NCBI RefSeq assembly: GCF_000012825.1
Contig: NC_009614.1
Span: 248,001-312,000 of the forward strand
Origin: Phocaeicola vulgatus ATCC 8482
GTDB lineage: Bacteria > Bacteroidota > Bacteroidia > Bacteroidales > Bacteroidaceae
Direction: 5' to 3'
Length of the DNA: 64,000 bases
The position numbers and the translations under genes are program-made. Shown here piece by piece: positions 53,063 to 62,625 of this stretch; position 1 is the stretch's first letter, and each line of letters begins with the position of its first letter. The notes under the pieces were generated by a model. It had not been told where the DNA came from, did not search any database, and worked only from the letters and a program-made list of their open reading frames with translations.

Positions 53063-53782
53063 ATGATACATTTAGAGAATATCAACAAAACCTATCATAA
53101 CGGAGCTCCGCTACATGTTTTGAAAGGTATCAACCTCGACATAGAACGAGGTGAGTTTGTTTCCATTATGGGGGCTTCAGGTTCCGGAAAGTCCACTTTA
53201 TTGAATATTTTAGGCATCTTGGACAATTACGATTCGGGAGAATATTATTTGAACGATGTATTAATCAAGAATCTGAGTGAAACCCGCTCTGCCGAATACA
53301 GAAACCGGATGATAGGATTCATCTTTCAGTCTTTCAACCTGATTTCTTTTAAAAATGCGGTAGAAAATGTAGCTCTTCCCCTCTTCTATCAGGGAGTGAG
53401 CCGAAAAAAAAGGAATCAAATGGCATTAGAATACCTTGACAAACTAGGTCTTAAAGAATGGGCGCATCATATGCCCAATGAATTGTCCGGCGGACAAAAA
53501 CAACGTGTAGCCATAGCACGTGCCTTGATATCCAAACCGCAAATCATCCTTGCCGATGAACCTACCGGAGCCCTGGACAGCAAAACATCCGTGGAAGTGA
53601 TGAATATTCTGAAAGAACTGCATAAAAACGAGGGGCTGACAATTGTTGTCGTCACTCATGAAAGTGGAGTAGCGAACCAAACGGACAAAATCATCCATAT
53701 CAAGGACGGACTGATTGAACGGATTGAAGAAAACATAGACCATAATGCCTCTCCTTTCGGCAAGAACGGATTCATGAAATAA
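53063..53782 (+). CDS. ABC transporter ATP-binding protein, MacB/LolD type
   Basis: The ATPase of a tripartite exporter. Walker A GASGSGKS (37-44), signature LSGGQ (141-145), Walker B IILADE (161-166) and the switch His in VVVTHE are all present. Length 239 aa is that of the stand-alone MacB/LolD ATPase class. It is first in a five-gene run (ATPase, two permeases, adaptor, channel) on one strand, 9 bp before the next ATG. The partners point to export of a small molecule, peptide or lipoprotein across the envelope. The substrate is unknown. Confidence 0.92.
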   Translation: MIHLENINKTYHNGAPLHVLKGINLDIERGEFVSIMGASGSGKSTLLNILGILDNYDSGEYYLNDVLIKNLSETRSAEYRNRMIGFIFQSFNLISFKNAVENVALPLFYQGVSRKKRNQMALEYLDKLGLKEWAHHMPNELSGGQKQRVAIARALISKPQIILADEPTGALDSKTSVEVMNILKELHKNEGLTIVVVTHESGVANQTDKIIHIKDGLIERIEENIDHNASPFGKNGFMK

Positions 53783-53791
53783 CTGACACAC

Positions 53792-55048
53792 ATGATTGAT
53801 CTTATTCAAGAAATATTCGGAACAATAAAGCGCAATAAATTACGCACGTTCCTCACCGGCTTTGCCGTAGCTTGGGGTATCTTCATGCTGATCGTACTGC
53901 TGGGGGCAGGCAACGGACTAATCCATGCTTTCGAAAGCTCATCTGCAGATATGGCTATGAATTCCATCAAAGTATTTCCCGGCTGGACTTCCAAAGCATA
54001 CGACGGATTAAAAGAAGGACGCCGCATTGAACTGGACAATAAAGACTATCGGATAACCGAAACCGATTTTCCCAAAAATGTCATCAGTGTAGGAGCTACC
54101 GTACGTCAGAGTAATGTGACTTTAACATATGGACAAGACTATGTATCCACCACATTGGAAGGAGTATACCCTAATCATAAGGATGTAGAAAGAGTAAAAC
54201 CTGCAGGGGGGCGATTTATCAATGACATCGATATCCGTCAACGGCGAAAAGTAATCATTCTTCATACAAAAACCGCAGAAATGCTCTTTAAAAAAGACGC
54301 AGACAAAGCTATCGGAAAATTTGTCAACGCCAATGGAGTAGTATATCAAGTGGTAGGCCTTTTTACCGACAAGGGAAGTTTCCAACCTAACGCCTTCATC
54401 CCATTCACCACCTTACAACTCATATATAATAAAGGTGACAAGCTGAACAATTTGATATTTATGACACAAGGACTCGATACAGAAGAAAAAAATGAAATCT
54501 TTGAAAAGGAGTACCGCAAAGCTATCGGCGTACACCACCGGTTTACAGCTGATGACAAAGGCGCTATCTGGATGTGGAACCGTTTCACCCAATTCCTGCA
54601 ACAAGAAAAAGGTATGCGCATTCTGACTATAGCCATTTGGGTAATAGGCATATTCACTTTGCTGAGTGGCATCGTAGGTGTAAGTAATATCATGCTGATC
54701 ACAGTAAAAGAACGGACCCGTGAATTTGGTATCCGCAAAGCGTTGGGTGCCAAACCTATATCTATCTTATGGCTAATCATAGCCGAAAGCGTAACAATTA
54801 CCACCTTTTTCGGGTATATAGGAATGGTGGCAGGCATTGCTGCCACGGAATACATGAACACAGTGGCAGGAAACCAAACTGTAGACGCAGGCGTTTTCAC
54901 CGAAACAGTTTTCCTCAATCCCACAGTAGATATCAGTATAGCCATACAAGCAACCATGACATTGGTGATAGCCGGTACACTGGCAGGTTTCTTTCCTGCC
55001 CGCAAGGCCGTCATGATCCGACCAATCGAAGCACTTAGAGCAGATTAA
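53792..55048 (+). CDS. MacB-like ABC permease (first copy)
   Basis: 418 aa with the MacB topology: a first membrane helix (FLTGFAVAWGIFMLIVLLGAG, about 21-41), a large periplasmic domain (about 45-280), and three C-terminal helices in the FtsX-type domain (ILTIAIWVIGIFTLLSGIVGVSNIML; ITTFFGYIGMVAGIA; VLNPTV-side helix ATMTLVIAGTLAGFFPA). The coupling sequence REFGIRKALGAKP is the usual contact with the ATPase. It pairs with the next gene, also a permease, so a heterodimer is likely. Confidence 0.92.
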   Translation: MIDLIQEIFGTIKRNKLRTFLTGFAVAWGIFMLIVLLGAGNGLIHAFESSSADMAMNSIKVFPGWTSKAYDGLKEGRRIELDNKDYRITETDFPKNVISVGATVRQSNVTLTYGQDYVSTTLEGVYPNHKDVERVKPAGGRFINDIDIRQRRKVIILHTKTAEMLFKKDADKAIGKFVNANGVVYQVVGLFTDKGSFQPNAFIPFTTLQLIYNKGDKLNNLIFMTQGLDTEEKNEIFEKEYRKAIGVHHRFTADDKGAIWMWNRFTQFLQQEKGMRILTIAIWVIGIFTLLSGIVGVSNIMLITVKERTREFGIRKALGAKPISILWLIIAESVTITTFFGYIGMVAGIAATEYMNTVAGNQTVDAGVFTETVFLNPTVDISIAIQATMTLVIAGTLAGFFPARKAVMIRPIEALRAD

Positions 55049-55052
55049 AATT

Positions 55053-56294
55053 ATGAGAATAGATTTAGACAGGTGGGAAGAAATATTCATCACCATTACC
55101 AGAAACAAGACACGTAGCCTATTGACCGCTTTTGGTGTTTTTTGGGGCATATTCATGCTGGTTGCCCTTATGGGGGGTGGCCAGGGACTACAAGATATGA
55201 TGTCGGCCAACTTTAAAGGATTCGCCACCAATTCCGTTTTTTTCGGAAGTAATAAAACCAGTGAAGCCTATAAAGGATTTAGAAAAGGACGTTATTGGGA
55301 TATGGAGTTTAACGATGTGGAACGTATCCGCCAAGCCGTACCGGAAGTAGAAGTTATCACTCCCAATATCAGCCGATGGGGCTCTACTGCTATTTTCGGA
55401 GACAAGAAAAGCTCCTGTGCCGTCAGAGGGTTACAACCTGATTATGAAAAGATAGAAGCTCAAAATATTACAATGGGGCGCTTTATCAATGACGTAGACA
55501 TACTGGAAAGCCGGAAAGTATGCACCATAGGAAAACGAGTATACGACGAACTGTTTCCCCAAGGAGGAAACCCATGCGGACAATATTTGCGTGTGGATGG
55601 TATTTACTATCAGATTGTAGGTGTTAGCTTATCAACCAGTAACATGAATATCAATGCAGGAACAGAGGATAGTGTAACTCTTCCATTTACTACCATGCAA
55701 AAAGCATACAATTTTGGAAAGCGCATTGATTTAGTCTGTATTACCGTAAAACCGGGTGTGACCGTTACCAGTATAGCTGACAAAATAGAACAAGTAATCA
55801 AGAAAGCGCACTATATCCACCCGGACGACAAACAAGCGGTGATCATGGTCAATGCAGAAGCAATGTTCAGCATGATTGACAATCTGTTCACAGGAATCAA
55901 AATTTTGGCATGGATGGTAGGTTTGGGAACATTGCTGGCAGGAGCTATCGGAGTAAGCAATATTATGATGGTTACCGTGAAAGAACGTACAACCGAAATC
56001 GGCATCCGCCGAGCCATTGGCGCACGCCCTAAAGATATTCTAAACCAAATTCTTTCTGAAAGCATGGTATTGACAACTTTTGCAGGGTTGATGGGAATTA
56101 GTTTCGGAGTCTTGATCTTACAAGGGCTGGAAATAGGAACGGCAGCTTCGGGTACAGAGGCTCATTTCCAAATCAGCTTCTGGATGGCCGTCGGGGCCTG
56201 CATCTTATTGATGGTCCTAGGTATGCTGGCCGGATTGGCACCGGCTTATCGCGCTATGGCCATCAAACCCATTGAGGCTATAAGAGACGAATAA
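55053..56294 (+). CDS. MacB-like ABC permease (second copy)
   Basis: 413 aa, four bp after the first permease. Same layout: first helix (LLTAFGVFWGIFMLVALMGGG), periplasmic MacB-type domain, then the FtsX-type helices (ILAWMVGLGTLLAGAIGVSNIMM; VLTTFAGLMGISFGVLIL; WMAVGACILLMVLGMLAGLAPA) and coupling sequence TTEIGIRRAIGARPKDI. Sequence similarity to its neighbour is clear but moderate in the periplasmic part. Two different permeases with one ATPase imply a heterodimeric transporter. Confidence 0.92.
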   Translation: MRIDLDRWEEIFITITRNKTRSLLTAFGVFWGIFMLVALMGGGQGLQDMMSANFKGFATNSVFFGSNKTSEAYKGFRKGRYWDMEFNDVERIRQAVPEVEVITPNISRWGSTAIFGDKKSSCAVRGLQPDYEKIEAQNITMGRFINDVDILESRKVCTIGKRVYDELFPQGGNPCGQYLRVDGIYYQIVGVSLSTSNMNINAGTEDSVTLPFTTMQKAYNFGKRIDLVCITVKPGVTVTSIADKIEQVIKKAHYIHPDDKQAVIMVNAEAMFSMIDNLFTGIKILAWMVGLGTLLAGAIGVSNIMMVTVKERTTEIGIRRAIGARPKDILNQILSESMVLTTFAGLMGISFGVLILQGLEIGTAASGTEAHFQISFWMAVGACILLMVLGMLAGLAPAYRAMAIKPIEAIRDE

Positions 56295-56367
56295 AGCCGT
56301 CCGACGTAACGGATAAAGTTTCCATGCAAGAACAAACAAGAATAAAAAAATAATAAAACAAACAGAT

Positions 56368-57462
56368 ATGAAAAAGTATGTAAAAATTGCACTATTAGTC
56401 ATCGTTGCACTGATATTCATCGGAACATTTGTATTTCTCTATCAAAAATCACAACCCAAAGCCAGCGTGTATACTATATTAAACGCAGAAATCACCGATC
56501 TGAAAAAGACCACTGTAGCTACCGGAAAAATAGAACCGCGTGACGAGATTCTGATTAAGCCGCAGATTTCAGGTATCATTGACGAGGTATATAAGGAAGC
56601 CGGACAAAAAATAAAGAAAGGAGAAGTGATTGCCAAAGTAAAGGTGATCCCCGAACTGGGACAACTAAACTCGGCAGAAAGCCGTGTAAGACTGGCAGAA
56701 ATCAATGCCAGACAAGGAGAAACGGACTTTGCCCGTATGAAAAAACTGTTCGAAAGCAAACTTATCAGCAGTGAAGAATATGAAAAGAGTGAAGTAGCCG
56801 TAAAACAGGCACGTGAAGAATTACAAACAGCCAAAGATAACCTGGAAATAGTCAAAGAAGGTATCACTAAAAACAAGGCTTCATTCAGTAGTACCCTTAT
56901 CCGATCTACTATTGACGGATTGATTTTGGATGTGCCCGTAAAAGCCGGTAACTCCGTCATAATGAGCAACACATTCAATGACGGAACCACTATCGCCACC
57001 GTAGCCAACATGAATGATCTGATTTTCCGAGGCAATATTGATGAAACGGAAGTAGGACGCATACACGAAGGCATGCCGGTAAAAATAACTTTAGGAGCCT
57101 TACAAAACATGGAATTTGATGCACAACTAGAATATATCTCTCCTAAAGGTGTAGAAGAAAATGGTGCCAACCAATTTGAGATCAAAGCAGCCATCACAGT
57201 CCCCGACAGTATTACCATCCGTTCCGGATATAGCGCAAATGCGGAAATCGTTCTGGCACGTGCCAGCAAGGTACTGGCAGTACCCGAAAGTACTGTTGAG
57301 TTTAAAAACGACTCTACTTTTATATACGTATTGACAGATAGTGTACCTTCACAGAAATTCAGCCGTCGTGCCGTTATTACAGGTATGAGTGACGGTATCC
57401 AGATTGAAATAAAGAACGGTCTGAATGTCAATGAAAAAGTACGCGGAGCAGAAAAGAAATAA
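56368..57462 (+). CDS. HlyD/MacA-type periplasmic adaptor protein
   Basis: 364 aa. An N-terminal membrane anchor (IALLVIVALIFIGTFVFLY, about 6-24) is followed by barrel-sandwich lipoyl halves (ATGKIEPRDEILIKPQISGIIDEVYKEAGQKIKKGEVIAKV), a coiled-coil hairpin (about 95-175, rich in Glu, Lys and Ala), and beta-barrel and membrane-proximal domains. It joins the MacB-type permeases to the TolC-like channel encoded next. It starts 73 bp after the second permease and ends 12 bp before the channel gene. Confidence 0.92.
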   Translation: MKKYVKIALLVIVALIFIGTFVFLYQKSQPKASVYTILNAEITDLKKTTVATGKIEPRDEILIKPQISGIIDEVYKEAGQKIKKGEVIAKVKVIPELGQLNSAESRVRLAEINARQGETDFARMKKLFESKLISSEEYEKSEVAVKQAREELQTAKDNLEIVKEGITKNKASFSSTLIRSTIDGLILDVPVKAGNSVIMSNTFNDGTTIATVANMNDLIFRGNIDETEVGRIHEGMPVKITLGALQNMEFDAQLEYISPKGVEENGANQFEIKAAITVPDSITIRSGYSANAEIVLARASKVLAVPESTVEFKNDSTFIYVLTDSVPSQKFSRRAVITGMSDGIQIEIKNGLNVNEKVRGAEKK

Positions 57463-57474
57463 CAGAATATCATT

Positions 57475-58791
57475 ATGAAGAAACAAATCATTATAGCCTT
57501 GGCCACCCTGACTGCATTACCGGCCGTTTCCCAAGAAAAATGGGATTTACGTAAATGCATTGATTATGCTATAGAACACAACCTGAGTATCAAGCAACAG
57601 GAAGCTGCAAGAGATCAGAATGCAGTGGATTTGAATACTGCTAAATACAGCCGGCTGCCTAATCTGAACGGTAATGTGGGCCAGTCATTTAACTTCGGCC
57701 GTGCCTTGCAGGCAGACAATACGTATGGCGACCGTAATACCAAAAACACCAACTTCTCACTCAGTACCAGTATTCCTTTATTTACAGGATTGCGGATACC
57801 GAACAACATCGCTCTCAGCAAACTGAACCTGAAAGCAGCTACAGAAGACTTGAACAAGGCCAAAGAAGATATCAGCATTTCTGTCACCTCTGCCTATCTA
57901 CAAATTCTTTTTAATGAAGAATTGGCAAAAGTAGCTCACAACCAAGTAGAGTTAAGCCGGGAACAGCTGGAATTGAAAGAAGCCTATTTCAAAAATGGGA
58001 AAGCATCTGAAGCCGAAGTCTATGAAGCCCGCGCACGCGTCGCACAAGACGAAATGTCAGCAGTACAGGCTGACAATAACTATCAGTTAGCTTTGTTAGA
58101 ACTGAGCCAGCTGTTGGAACTTCCTACTCCTGACGGATTTGGAGTAGTATCTCCCCGTGTAGAGGATGATTTTACTCTGCTTTCACTTCCCGAAGATATC
58201 TATGCACAAGCTGTTCTGAACAAACCAAGTATTAAAGCAGCCCAATTTCGTCTGGAAGGTGCGGCCAAAAATATCCGTATTGCCCAAAGTTCCTGGTATC
58301 CGCAATTAAACTTCAGTGCAGGTATAGGAACAAACTACTATAATATCTCAGGAGTAGAAAATGCTTCATTCAGCAGCCAGTGGCATCAAAATTTTAATAA
58401 ATACCTGCAATTCTCACTCAGCATTCCGTTGTTCAACCGTTTTGACACACGAAATAAAGTAAAGAACGCACGCATCCAGCGCACTGCTTTATCATGGAAG
58501 TTGGAAGAAAGCAAAAAGGCTCTTTTCAAAGAAATACAGCAAGCATACTATAATGCAGTAGCTGCCGAAAGCAAATACAAAAGCAGTAATACAGCTACGG
58601 ATGCTTCTGAAGCTTCCTTCCGTCTGATGAGCGAAAAATATGCCAATGGTAAAGCCAACGCTACTGAATACAATGAGGCACGTACCAATTGGATGAAAGC
58701 CGTTTCGGATATGCTTCAAGCAAAATATGACTATCTGTTCCGTACCAAGATTCTGGATTTCTACAAAGGAGTTCCTCTTACTTTGGAATAA
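57475..58791 (+). CDS. TolC-family outer membrane efflux protein
   Basis: 438 aa with signal peptide IIIALATLTALPAVSQ. Two outer-membrane-efflux repeats: WDLRKCIDYAIEHNLSIKQQEAARDQNAVDLNTAKYSRLPNL and the second half beginning LNKPSIKAAQFRLEGAAKNIRIAQSSWYPQLNFS, each with long alpha-helical coiled coils. It forms the exit duct of the exporter. It is last in the operon; an insertion sequence begins only 9 bp after its stop, so any native terminator has been displaced or supplied by the element. Confidence 0.92.
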   Translation: MKKQIIIALATLTALPAVSQEKWDLRKCIDYAIEHNLSIKQQEAARDQNAVDLNTAKYSRLPNLNGNVGQSFNFGRALQADNTYGDRNTKNTNFSLSTSIPLFTGLRIPNNIALSKLNLKAATEDLNKAKEDISISVTSAYLQILFNEELAKVAHNQVELSREQLELKEAYFKNGKASEAEVYEARARVAQDEMSAVQADNNYQLALLELSQLLELPTPDGFGVVSPRVEDDFTLLSLPEDIYAQAVLNKPSIKAAQFRLEGAAKNIRIAQSSWYPQLNFSAGIGTNYYNISGVENASFSSQWHQNFNKYLQFSLSIPLFNRFDTRNKVKNARIQRTALSWKLEESKKALFKEIQQAYYNAVAAESKYKSSNTATDASEASFRLMSEKYANGKANATEYNEARTNWMKAVSDMLQAKYDYLFRTKILDFYKGVPLTLE

Positions 58792-58857
58792 ATTATTAAG
58801 ATTCACCACAGATTTTCACAGTCTATTCAGGGACATTCATTAAATATTACAAAATCA

Positions 58858-58903
58858 GCCAACTAATTCATACACAAAGTATTGCGAATTAGTTGGCTTT
58901 TTT
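58858..58903 (+). terminator. Perfect hairpin terminator upstream of the IS1182-type transposase
   Basis: A 12-bp perfect stem GCCAACTAATTC (58858-58869) / GAATTAGTTGGC (58886-58897) followed by T6. It would stop read-through from the efflux operon into the transposase. A second hairpin, TTCCCCCG (58917-58924) / CGGGGGAA (58948-58955), lies just before the transposase ATG. Confidence 0.8.
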
Positions 58904-58974
58904 GTATCTTTAGGTATTCCCCCGAAAATAAGATTTGACGGCCAAAACGGGGGAAATATCCAAACTAATAAGAT

Positions 58975-60333
58975 ATGGCAAAGATAGTGAATATTTCAGA
59001 AATTCACCCTACTTTGGGTTTTACAGAATTTGATATTCTGGAAAAATACCGCAAGAGTTTTAATGAGAGTGAGCTTGGCAAGCTTCATTCGGTCTTTCCG
59101 TTTGAATGTATGGCAAAAGCCGCCGGCCTGTCGGACCGGCGCCTGGGACGCAGGAACAGATTCAGTCCTTCCGCAAAGATCGCCCTTATGGTCCTGAAGG
59201 CATACACCGGATTCTCCGACAGGCAACTGGTGGAACATCTGAACGGGAACATACACTACCAGATTTTCTGTGGAATTATGATTCCCCCGTCCCTTCCCAT
59301 AACCAACTTCAAGATAGTCAGTGCCATCCGTAATGAGATAGCATCCCGCCTTGACATTGATTCTTTCCAGGAGCTCCTGGCTTCACACTGGAAACCTTAT
59401 CTTGATAACCTTCACGTCTGCATGACCGATGCCACATGCTATGAAAGCCACATGCGTTTTCCTACGGACATGAAACTCCTTTGGGAAAGCCTCGAATGGC
59501 TCTACAGGCATATATGCCGGCATTGCAGGGAGTTGGGCATAAGGCGTCCGCGCAACAAATACAGGAATGTGGCGGAATCCTATCTGTCCTACTGCAAGAA
59601 AAGAAAGAGGAGAGCTTCAAGGACAAGAATGCTTAAGCGCCGTATGATCAAGCTTCTTGAAAAGCTCCTCAGTCAAAGGGATGGGATCCATAGCGAGTAC
59701 GGTGCTTTACTCCGATATACCCAGGATTATCATAAGCGTCTTTCCATCATCAGAAAGGTGCTTGTACAAGAAAAGGAAATGTTTGAAGGGCGGAAAGTCA
59801 GTGACCGCATCGTCAGCATTGACCGTCATTATGTACGTCCCATCGTCAGAGGCAAGGAAACCAAGTCCGTCGAGTTCGGTGCAAAGGTCAATAATATACA
59901 GATAGACGGCATATCGTTCATCGAACACCTCTCGTTCAAGGCATTCAATGAGGGTATACGCTTGAAGGACTGTATCCGTATGCAGCAGAAGCTTATGAAT
60001 GTAAGGGTAAGATGTGTGGCTGCCGATTCCATATATGCCAATAATGCCAACAGAAAGTTCTGTACAAAATATGGGATATCCACATCCTTTGTGCGCAAGG
60101 GAAGGGCGGCCAAAGATGAGCCTTTGAGGAAGGTGCTTAGAAGCGAACTCTCAAAAGAAAGGGCAACACGGCTTGAAGGAAGCTTCGGCACTCAAAAGCA
60201 ACATTACTCGCTCTCAAGGATAAAGGCCAGAAACAGGAAGACGGAAATACTGTGGATTTTCTTTGGAATACATACGGCAAATGCCATACTGATGATAGAA
60301 AAAATCAGAAACAAAACAGCTAAAGCAGCATGA
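58975..60333 (+). CDS. IS1182-family transposase
   Basis: 452 aa, full length. N-terminal helix-turn-helix region (KIALMVLKAYTGFSDRQLVEHLNGNIHYQIFCG), then the DDE catalytic core: CMTDATCYESHMRFPTDMKLLW, CVAADSIYANNANRKF and the Glu segment RLEGSFGTQKQHYSLSRIKARNRKTEILWIFFGIHTAN. Codon use is more G+C-rich than that of the surrounding genes, a sign of transfer. No stops or frameshifts. Confidence 0.92.
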   Translation: MAKIVNISEIHPTLGFTEFDILEKYRKSFNESELGKLHSVFPFECMAKAAGLSDRRLGRRNRFSPSAKIALMVLKAYTGFSDRQLVEHLNGNIHYQIFCGIMIPPSLPITNFKIVSAIRNEIASRLDIDSFQELLASHWKPYLDNLHVCMTDATCYESHMRFPTDMKLLWESLEWLYRHICRHCRELGIRRPRNKYRNVAESYLSYCKKRKRRASRTRMLKRRMIKLLEKLLSQRDGIHSEYGALLRYTQDYHKRLSIIRKVLVQEKEMFEGRKVSDRIVSIDRHYVRPIVRGKETKSVEFGAKVNNIQIDGISFIEHLSFKAFNEGIRLKDCIRMQQKLMNVRVRCVAADSIYANNANRKFCTKYGISTSFVRKGRAAKDEPLRKVLRSELSKERATRLEGSFGTQKQHYSLSRIKARNRKTEILWIFFGIHTANAILMIEKIRNKTAKAA

Positions 60334-60438
60334 TATGATTTTACTCACAGAATCAGAAGAGGTCATCAGACTTCTTCCGGAACGTCATGTCCTGTCGGAT
60401 AGAAGTATGTGAGAAAGCACGGAAAAATGACAATAAGA

Positions 60439-60488
60439 ATGGCATATGAAATGGTCATGCCCTATCATCTTCATATGCCATCTTATTT
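60439..60488 (+). terminator. Terminator after the IS1182-type transposase
   Basis: A 12-bp perfect stem ATGGCATATGAA (60439-60450) / TTCATATGCCAT (60470-60481), followed by CTTATTTTT. Confidence 0.75.
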
Positions 60489-60638
60489 TTTAGAGACATT
60501 TACTGAATATCCCTATTCATAATCAGATTCTGCGTTGACCTGTGGTGAATCATCATAAAAACGACCTTTACAATTCCGGACAATTCATTGTGTTTCGGAC
60601 TCTTATTTACGTCGGTTTTCGTTGTTTTTCAAATCATA

Positions 60639-61592
60639 CTATACCGTACGCATACGCACTGCTGTTCTTTCCTTAGAATTACTTTTATTGCTTCCTCCTG
60701 AACGGTCCGAATCTTTCTCTTTCTTACCATTTCCTCTTCTCACATCCCTGCCGGATGGAGTAATACGCCTATTTTCATGACGGTCTTTATCAACCTGTGA
60801 GTTCTGTCCACGTCGTGAAGGGCGCCCATCATGCTTGTTATTCTGATCCTTCTTCGGTCTGTCCGGCCTTGCCTGTGGAACAGACGGACGACGATGATCA
60901 CCCGACGGCCTGTCAGGATGGATTTGAGGTCTGTTTGGACGAGTCTGAGGAGGAGTGGCCGGGCGATGATGCTCCTTTTGTGGAGGACGAACAGCTATAT
61001 TGAAATCACGACGACGGTGCATATCATACGTCATTCTGTCATGGCGGATACGATAATGGCCATCGTACACATCATGGCGGTAATGGTCACGATAATGGGT
61101 CTTATAATAACTGACATTATTGAAATGAGTACGATAATGCCCTCCGCAATAACTAGCATAATGATGCGGTTTGCCATAGTAGAAAAAATTCACATTATTA
61201 TATACCAGATAAATACGGAAATGCCATTTGTTCTCATGCGCATAAATGGGACGGTAGAAATGCTCAGCCCTCATAAAACGACGATATTGCGCACTGGAAA
61301 GTATCCAACGAAGATCATCATTACGCACATCCAGAAAATCATAGTAACGTTCCAACGCATAATCATAGCCTCTTACCACATCATCCATCAGATAACGGAC
61401 ATTATTGATAAAATCATAATTCACCTCATATACATCATTGTATTGCCGCGGAGTGAGTTTCAGTTCATATGCCATACGGTCGGTAAGGAAACGAGTGTTC
61501 TGTCTCATTTTGCTGATACTCATGGCCCCCATTGCGGGAATAGTTATACCTAGCATACAAATCACTATCAGTAATGTAGTCCATCTTTTCAT
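60639..61592 (-). CDS. Secreted His/Arg/Pro-rich protein of unknown function
   Basis: 317 aa with a signal peptide (TLLIVICMLGITIPAMGAM). The N-terminal folded part (about 25-130) has helical repeats (MRQNTRFLTDRMAYELKLTPRQYNDVYEVNYDFINNV) of a type seen in Bacteroidetes proteins of unknown role. From about residue 140 it becomes rich in His, Tyr and Arg, and from 200 low-complexity and strongly basic with Pro-Arg-Asp repeats (RPATPPQTRPNRPQIHPDRP). The tail suggests binding to nucleic acid, acidic polymers or metals, without proof. A full promoter stands upstream. The neighbouring IS lies 87 bp beyond its stop. Confidence 0.75.
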   Translation of the reverse strand: MKRWTTLLIVICMLGITIPAMGAMSISKMRQNTRFLTDRMAYELKLTPRQYNDVYEVNYDFINNVRYLMDDVVRGYDYALERYYDFLDVRNDDLRWILSSAQYRRFMRAEHFYRPIYAHENKWHFRIYLVYNNVNFFYYGKPHHYASYCGGHYRTHFNNVSYYKTHYRDHYRHDVYDGHYRIRHDRMTYDMHRRRDFNIAVRPPQKEHHRPATPPQTRPNRPQIHPDRPSGDHRRPSVPQARPDRPKKDQNNKHDGRPSRRGQNSQVDKDRHENRRITPSGRDVRRGNGKKEKDSDRSGGSNKSNSKERTAVRMRTV

Positions 61593-61627
61593 AGCTGTTC
61601 CGTTTTTAGTTTGTTAGTTCTATGGCA

Positions 61628-61658
61628 CAAAAATAGGGGAAATCGCTTTCCCCCACAA
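61628..61658 (-). promoter_or_regulatory. Promoter of the His/Arg-rich protein gene
   Basis: On the minus strand TTG (61658-61656), 20 bp, TATTTTTG (61635-61628). Good Bacteroides consensus, with about 30 nt of leader. Confidence 0.65.
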
Positions 61659-61715
61659 TTGATTTTCCCCATAAGTTCATAGGGCTTTTCCTATATCCGG
61701 TAGGGAAAAGCTCCA

Positions 61716-62549
61716 CTAAGTGAGGCGTATCCCCTCAGCTTCCAAAACAACCAGGCGTTTTTTATATAAATCCCCCACCGCTTTCTTGAAAGTTTTCTTA
61801 CTGACACCAAAAGCATCATAGATATCCTCAGCAGCACTTTTATCATTCAATGGAGTGAAGCCTTCATGATCTTTAATATATTGTAATAACACTTCCGAAA
61901 AATCATCCACCTTCTTTGCGCCCAACTTTTGCAGAACCAAATCGATCTTACCATCCTCACGCACCTGCTTTACATAAGCCTTCAGCCTCATACCGGTTTC
62001 TAAAGGTTGGAAAATCTCATTATCGTAAAGCAAACCACTGAACTTATTTTCCACAATAGCCTTAAATCCCAAATCTGTTTTCTGCCATATCAGGATATCC
62101 ACTTCCTGTCCCAGCCGATAGTCGGGATGTTCTTTAGAAAGATAATGCTCCACTTTAGCAGATGCCATAATGCGGTAACTATCTTCGTCTATATGTGCGT
62201 GTATTATATACTTTCTCCCTTTCTGTATTTTCATCTTTTGTTCACGGAAAGGTACAAAAAGGTCTTTCATCAATCCCCAATTCAAAAACGCACCAAACTC
62301 ATTAATCCATGCCACTTCCAAACAGGCAAACTCGTCCACCTGCACCAACGGCTGCAAAGTGGTAGCTATCAGCCTTTCCTCATTGTCAAGATAAAGAAAG
62401 ACATTCAGCACGTCGCCAGGCTTACAGCCTTCGGGTACATAACGCGTAGGCAATAAAATCTCTCCGTCATCGCCTCCATCTAAATAAACACCAAAATCTA
62501 CTTCTTTTACAACCTCCAGCTGGTTGTATTTTCCCAGTTTTACGTTCAT
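61716..62549 (-). CDS. CvfB-like S1-domain RNA-binding protein
   Basis: 277 aa, cytoplasmic. Successive S1-like domains: GKYNQLEVVKEVDFGVYLDGGDDGEILLP, VDEFACLEVAWINEFGAFLNWGLMKDLFVP and VDILIWQKTDLGFKAIVENKFSGLLYDNEIF. A C-terminal winged-helix follows (SAAEDIYDAFGVSKKTFKKAVGDLYKKRLVVL). This is the architecture of CvfB/YitL, which binds RNA and in Firmicutes affects virulence gene expression. A -7 element TATCTTTG lies at 62573-62566 without a clear -33 box. Confidence 0.88.
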   Translation of the reverse strand: MNVKLGKYNQLEVVKEVDFGVYLDGGDDGEILLPTRYVPEGCKPGDVLNVFLYLDNEERLIATTLQPLVQVDEFACLEVAWINEFGAFLNWGLMKDLFVPFREQKMKIQKGRKYIIHAHIDEDSYRIMASAKVEHYLSKEHPDYRLGQEVDILIWQKTDLGFKAIVENKFSGLLYDNEIFQPLETGMRLKAYVKQVREDGKIDLVLQKLGAKKVDDFSEVLLQYIKDHEGFTPLNDKSAAEDIYDAFGVSKKTFKKAVGDLYKKRLVVLEAEGIRLT

Positions 62550-62625
62550 TAGCTAAATTTTTTCTCAAAGATAGGAAAAAAGCATTATCTTTACTCAGTA
62601 TTAACCAAGAAAACCCCAATTAGTT

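Larger units (their letters stand above)
58800..60551 (+). mobile_element. IS1182-type insertion sequence behind the efflux operon
   Basis: Bounded by GATTCACCACAG at 58800-58811 and its complement CTGTGGTGAATC at 60540-60551, giving 1752 bp with one intact transposase. I cannot identify a target duplication, so the outer ends are probable, not certain. The element carries hairpin terminators on both sides of the transposase. Confidence 0.7.

Noticed and set aside
54346..55014. 222-codon antisense ORF in the first MacB-like permease
   Set aside because: A shadow of a long membrane-protein gene with clear family motifs on the other strand; no start signals.
56442..57560. 372-codon antisense ORF across the adaptor gene
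   Set aside because: It runs opposite to a well-supported HlyD-type gene and shows only low-complexity Ser/Ile/Val composition, typical of antisense frames.
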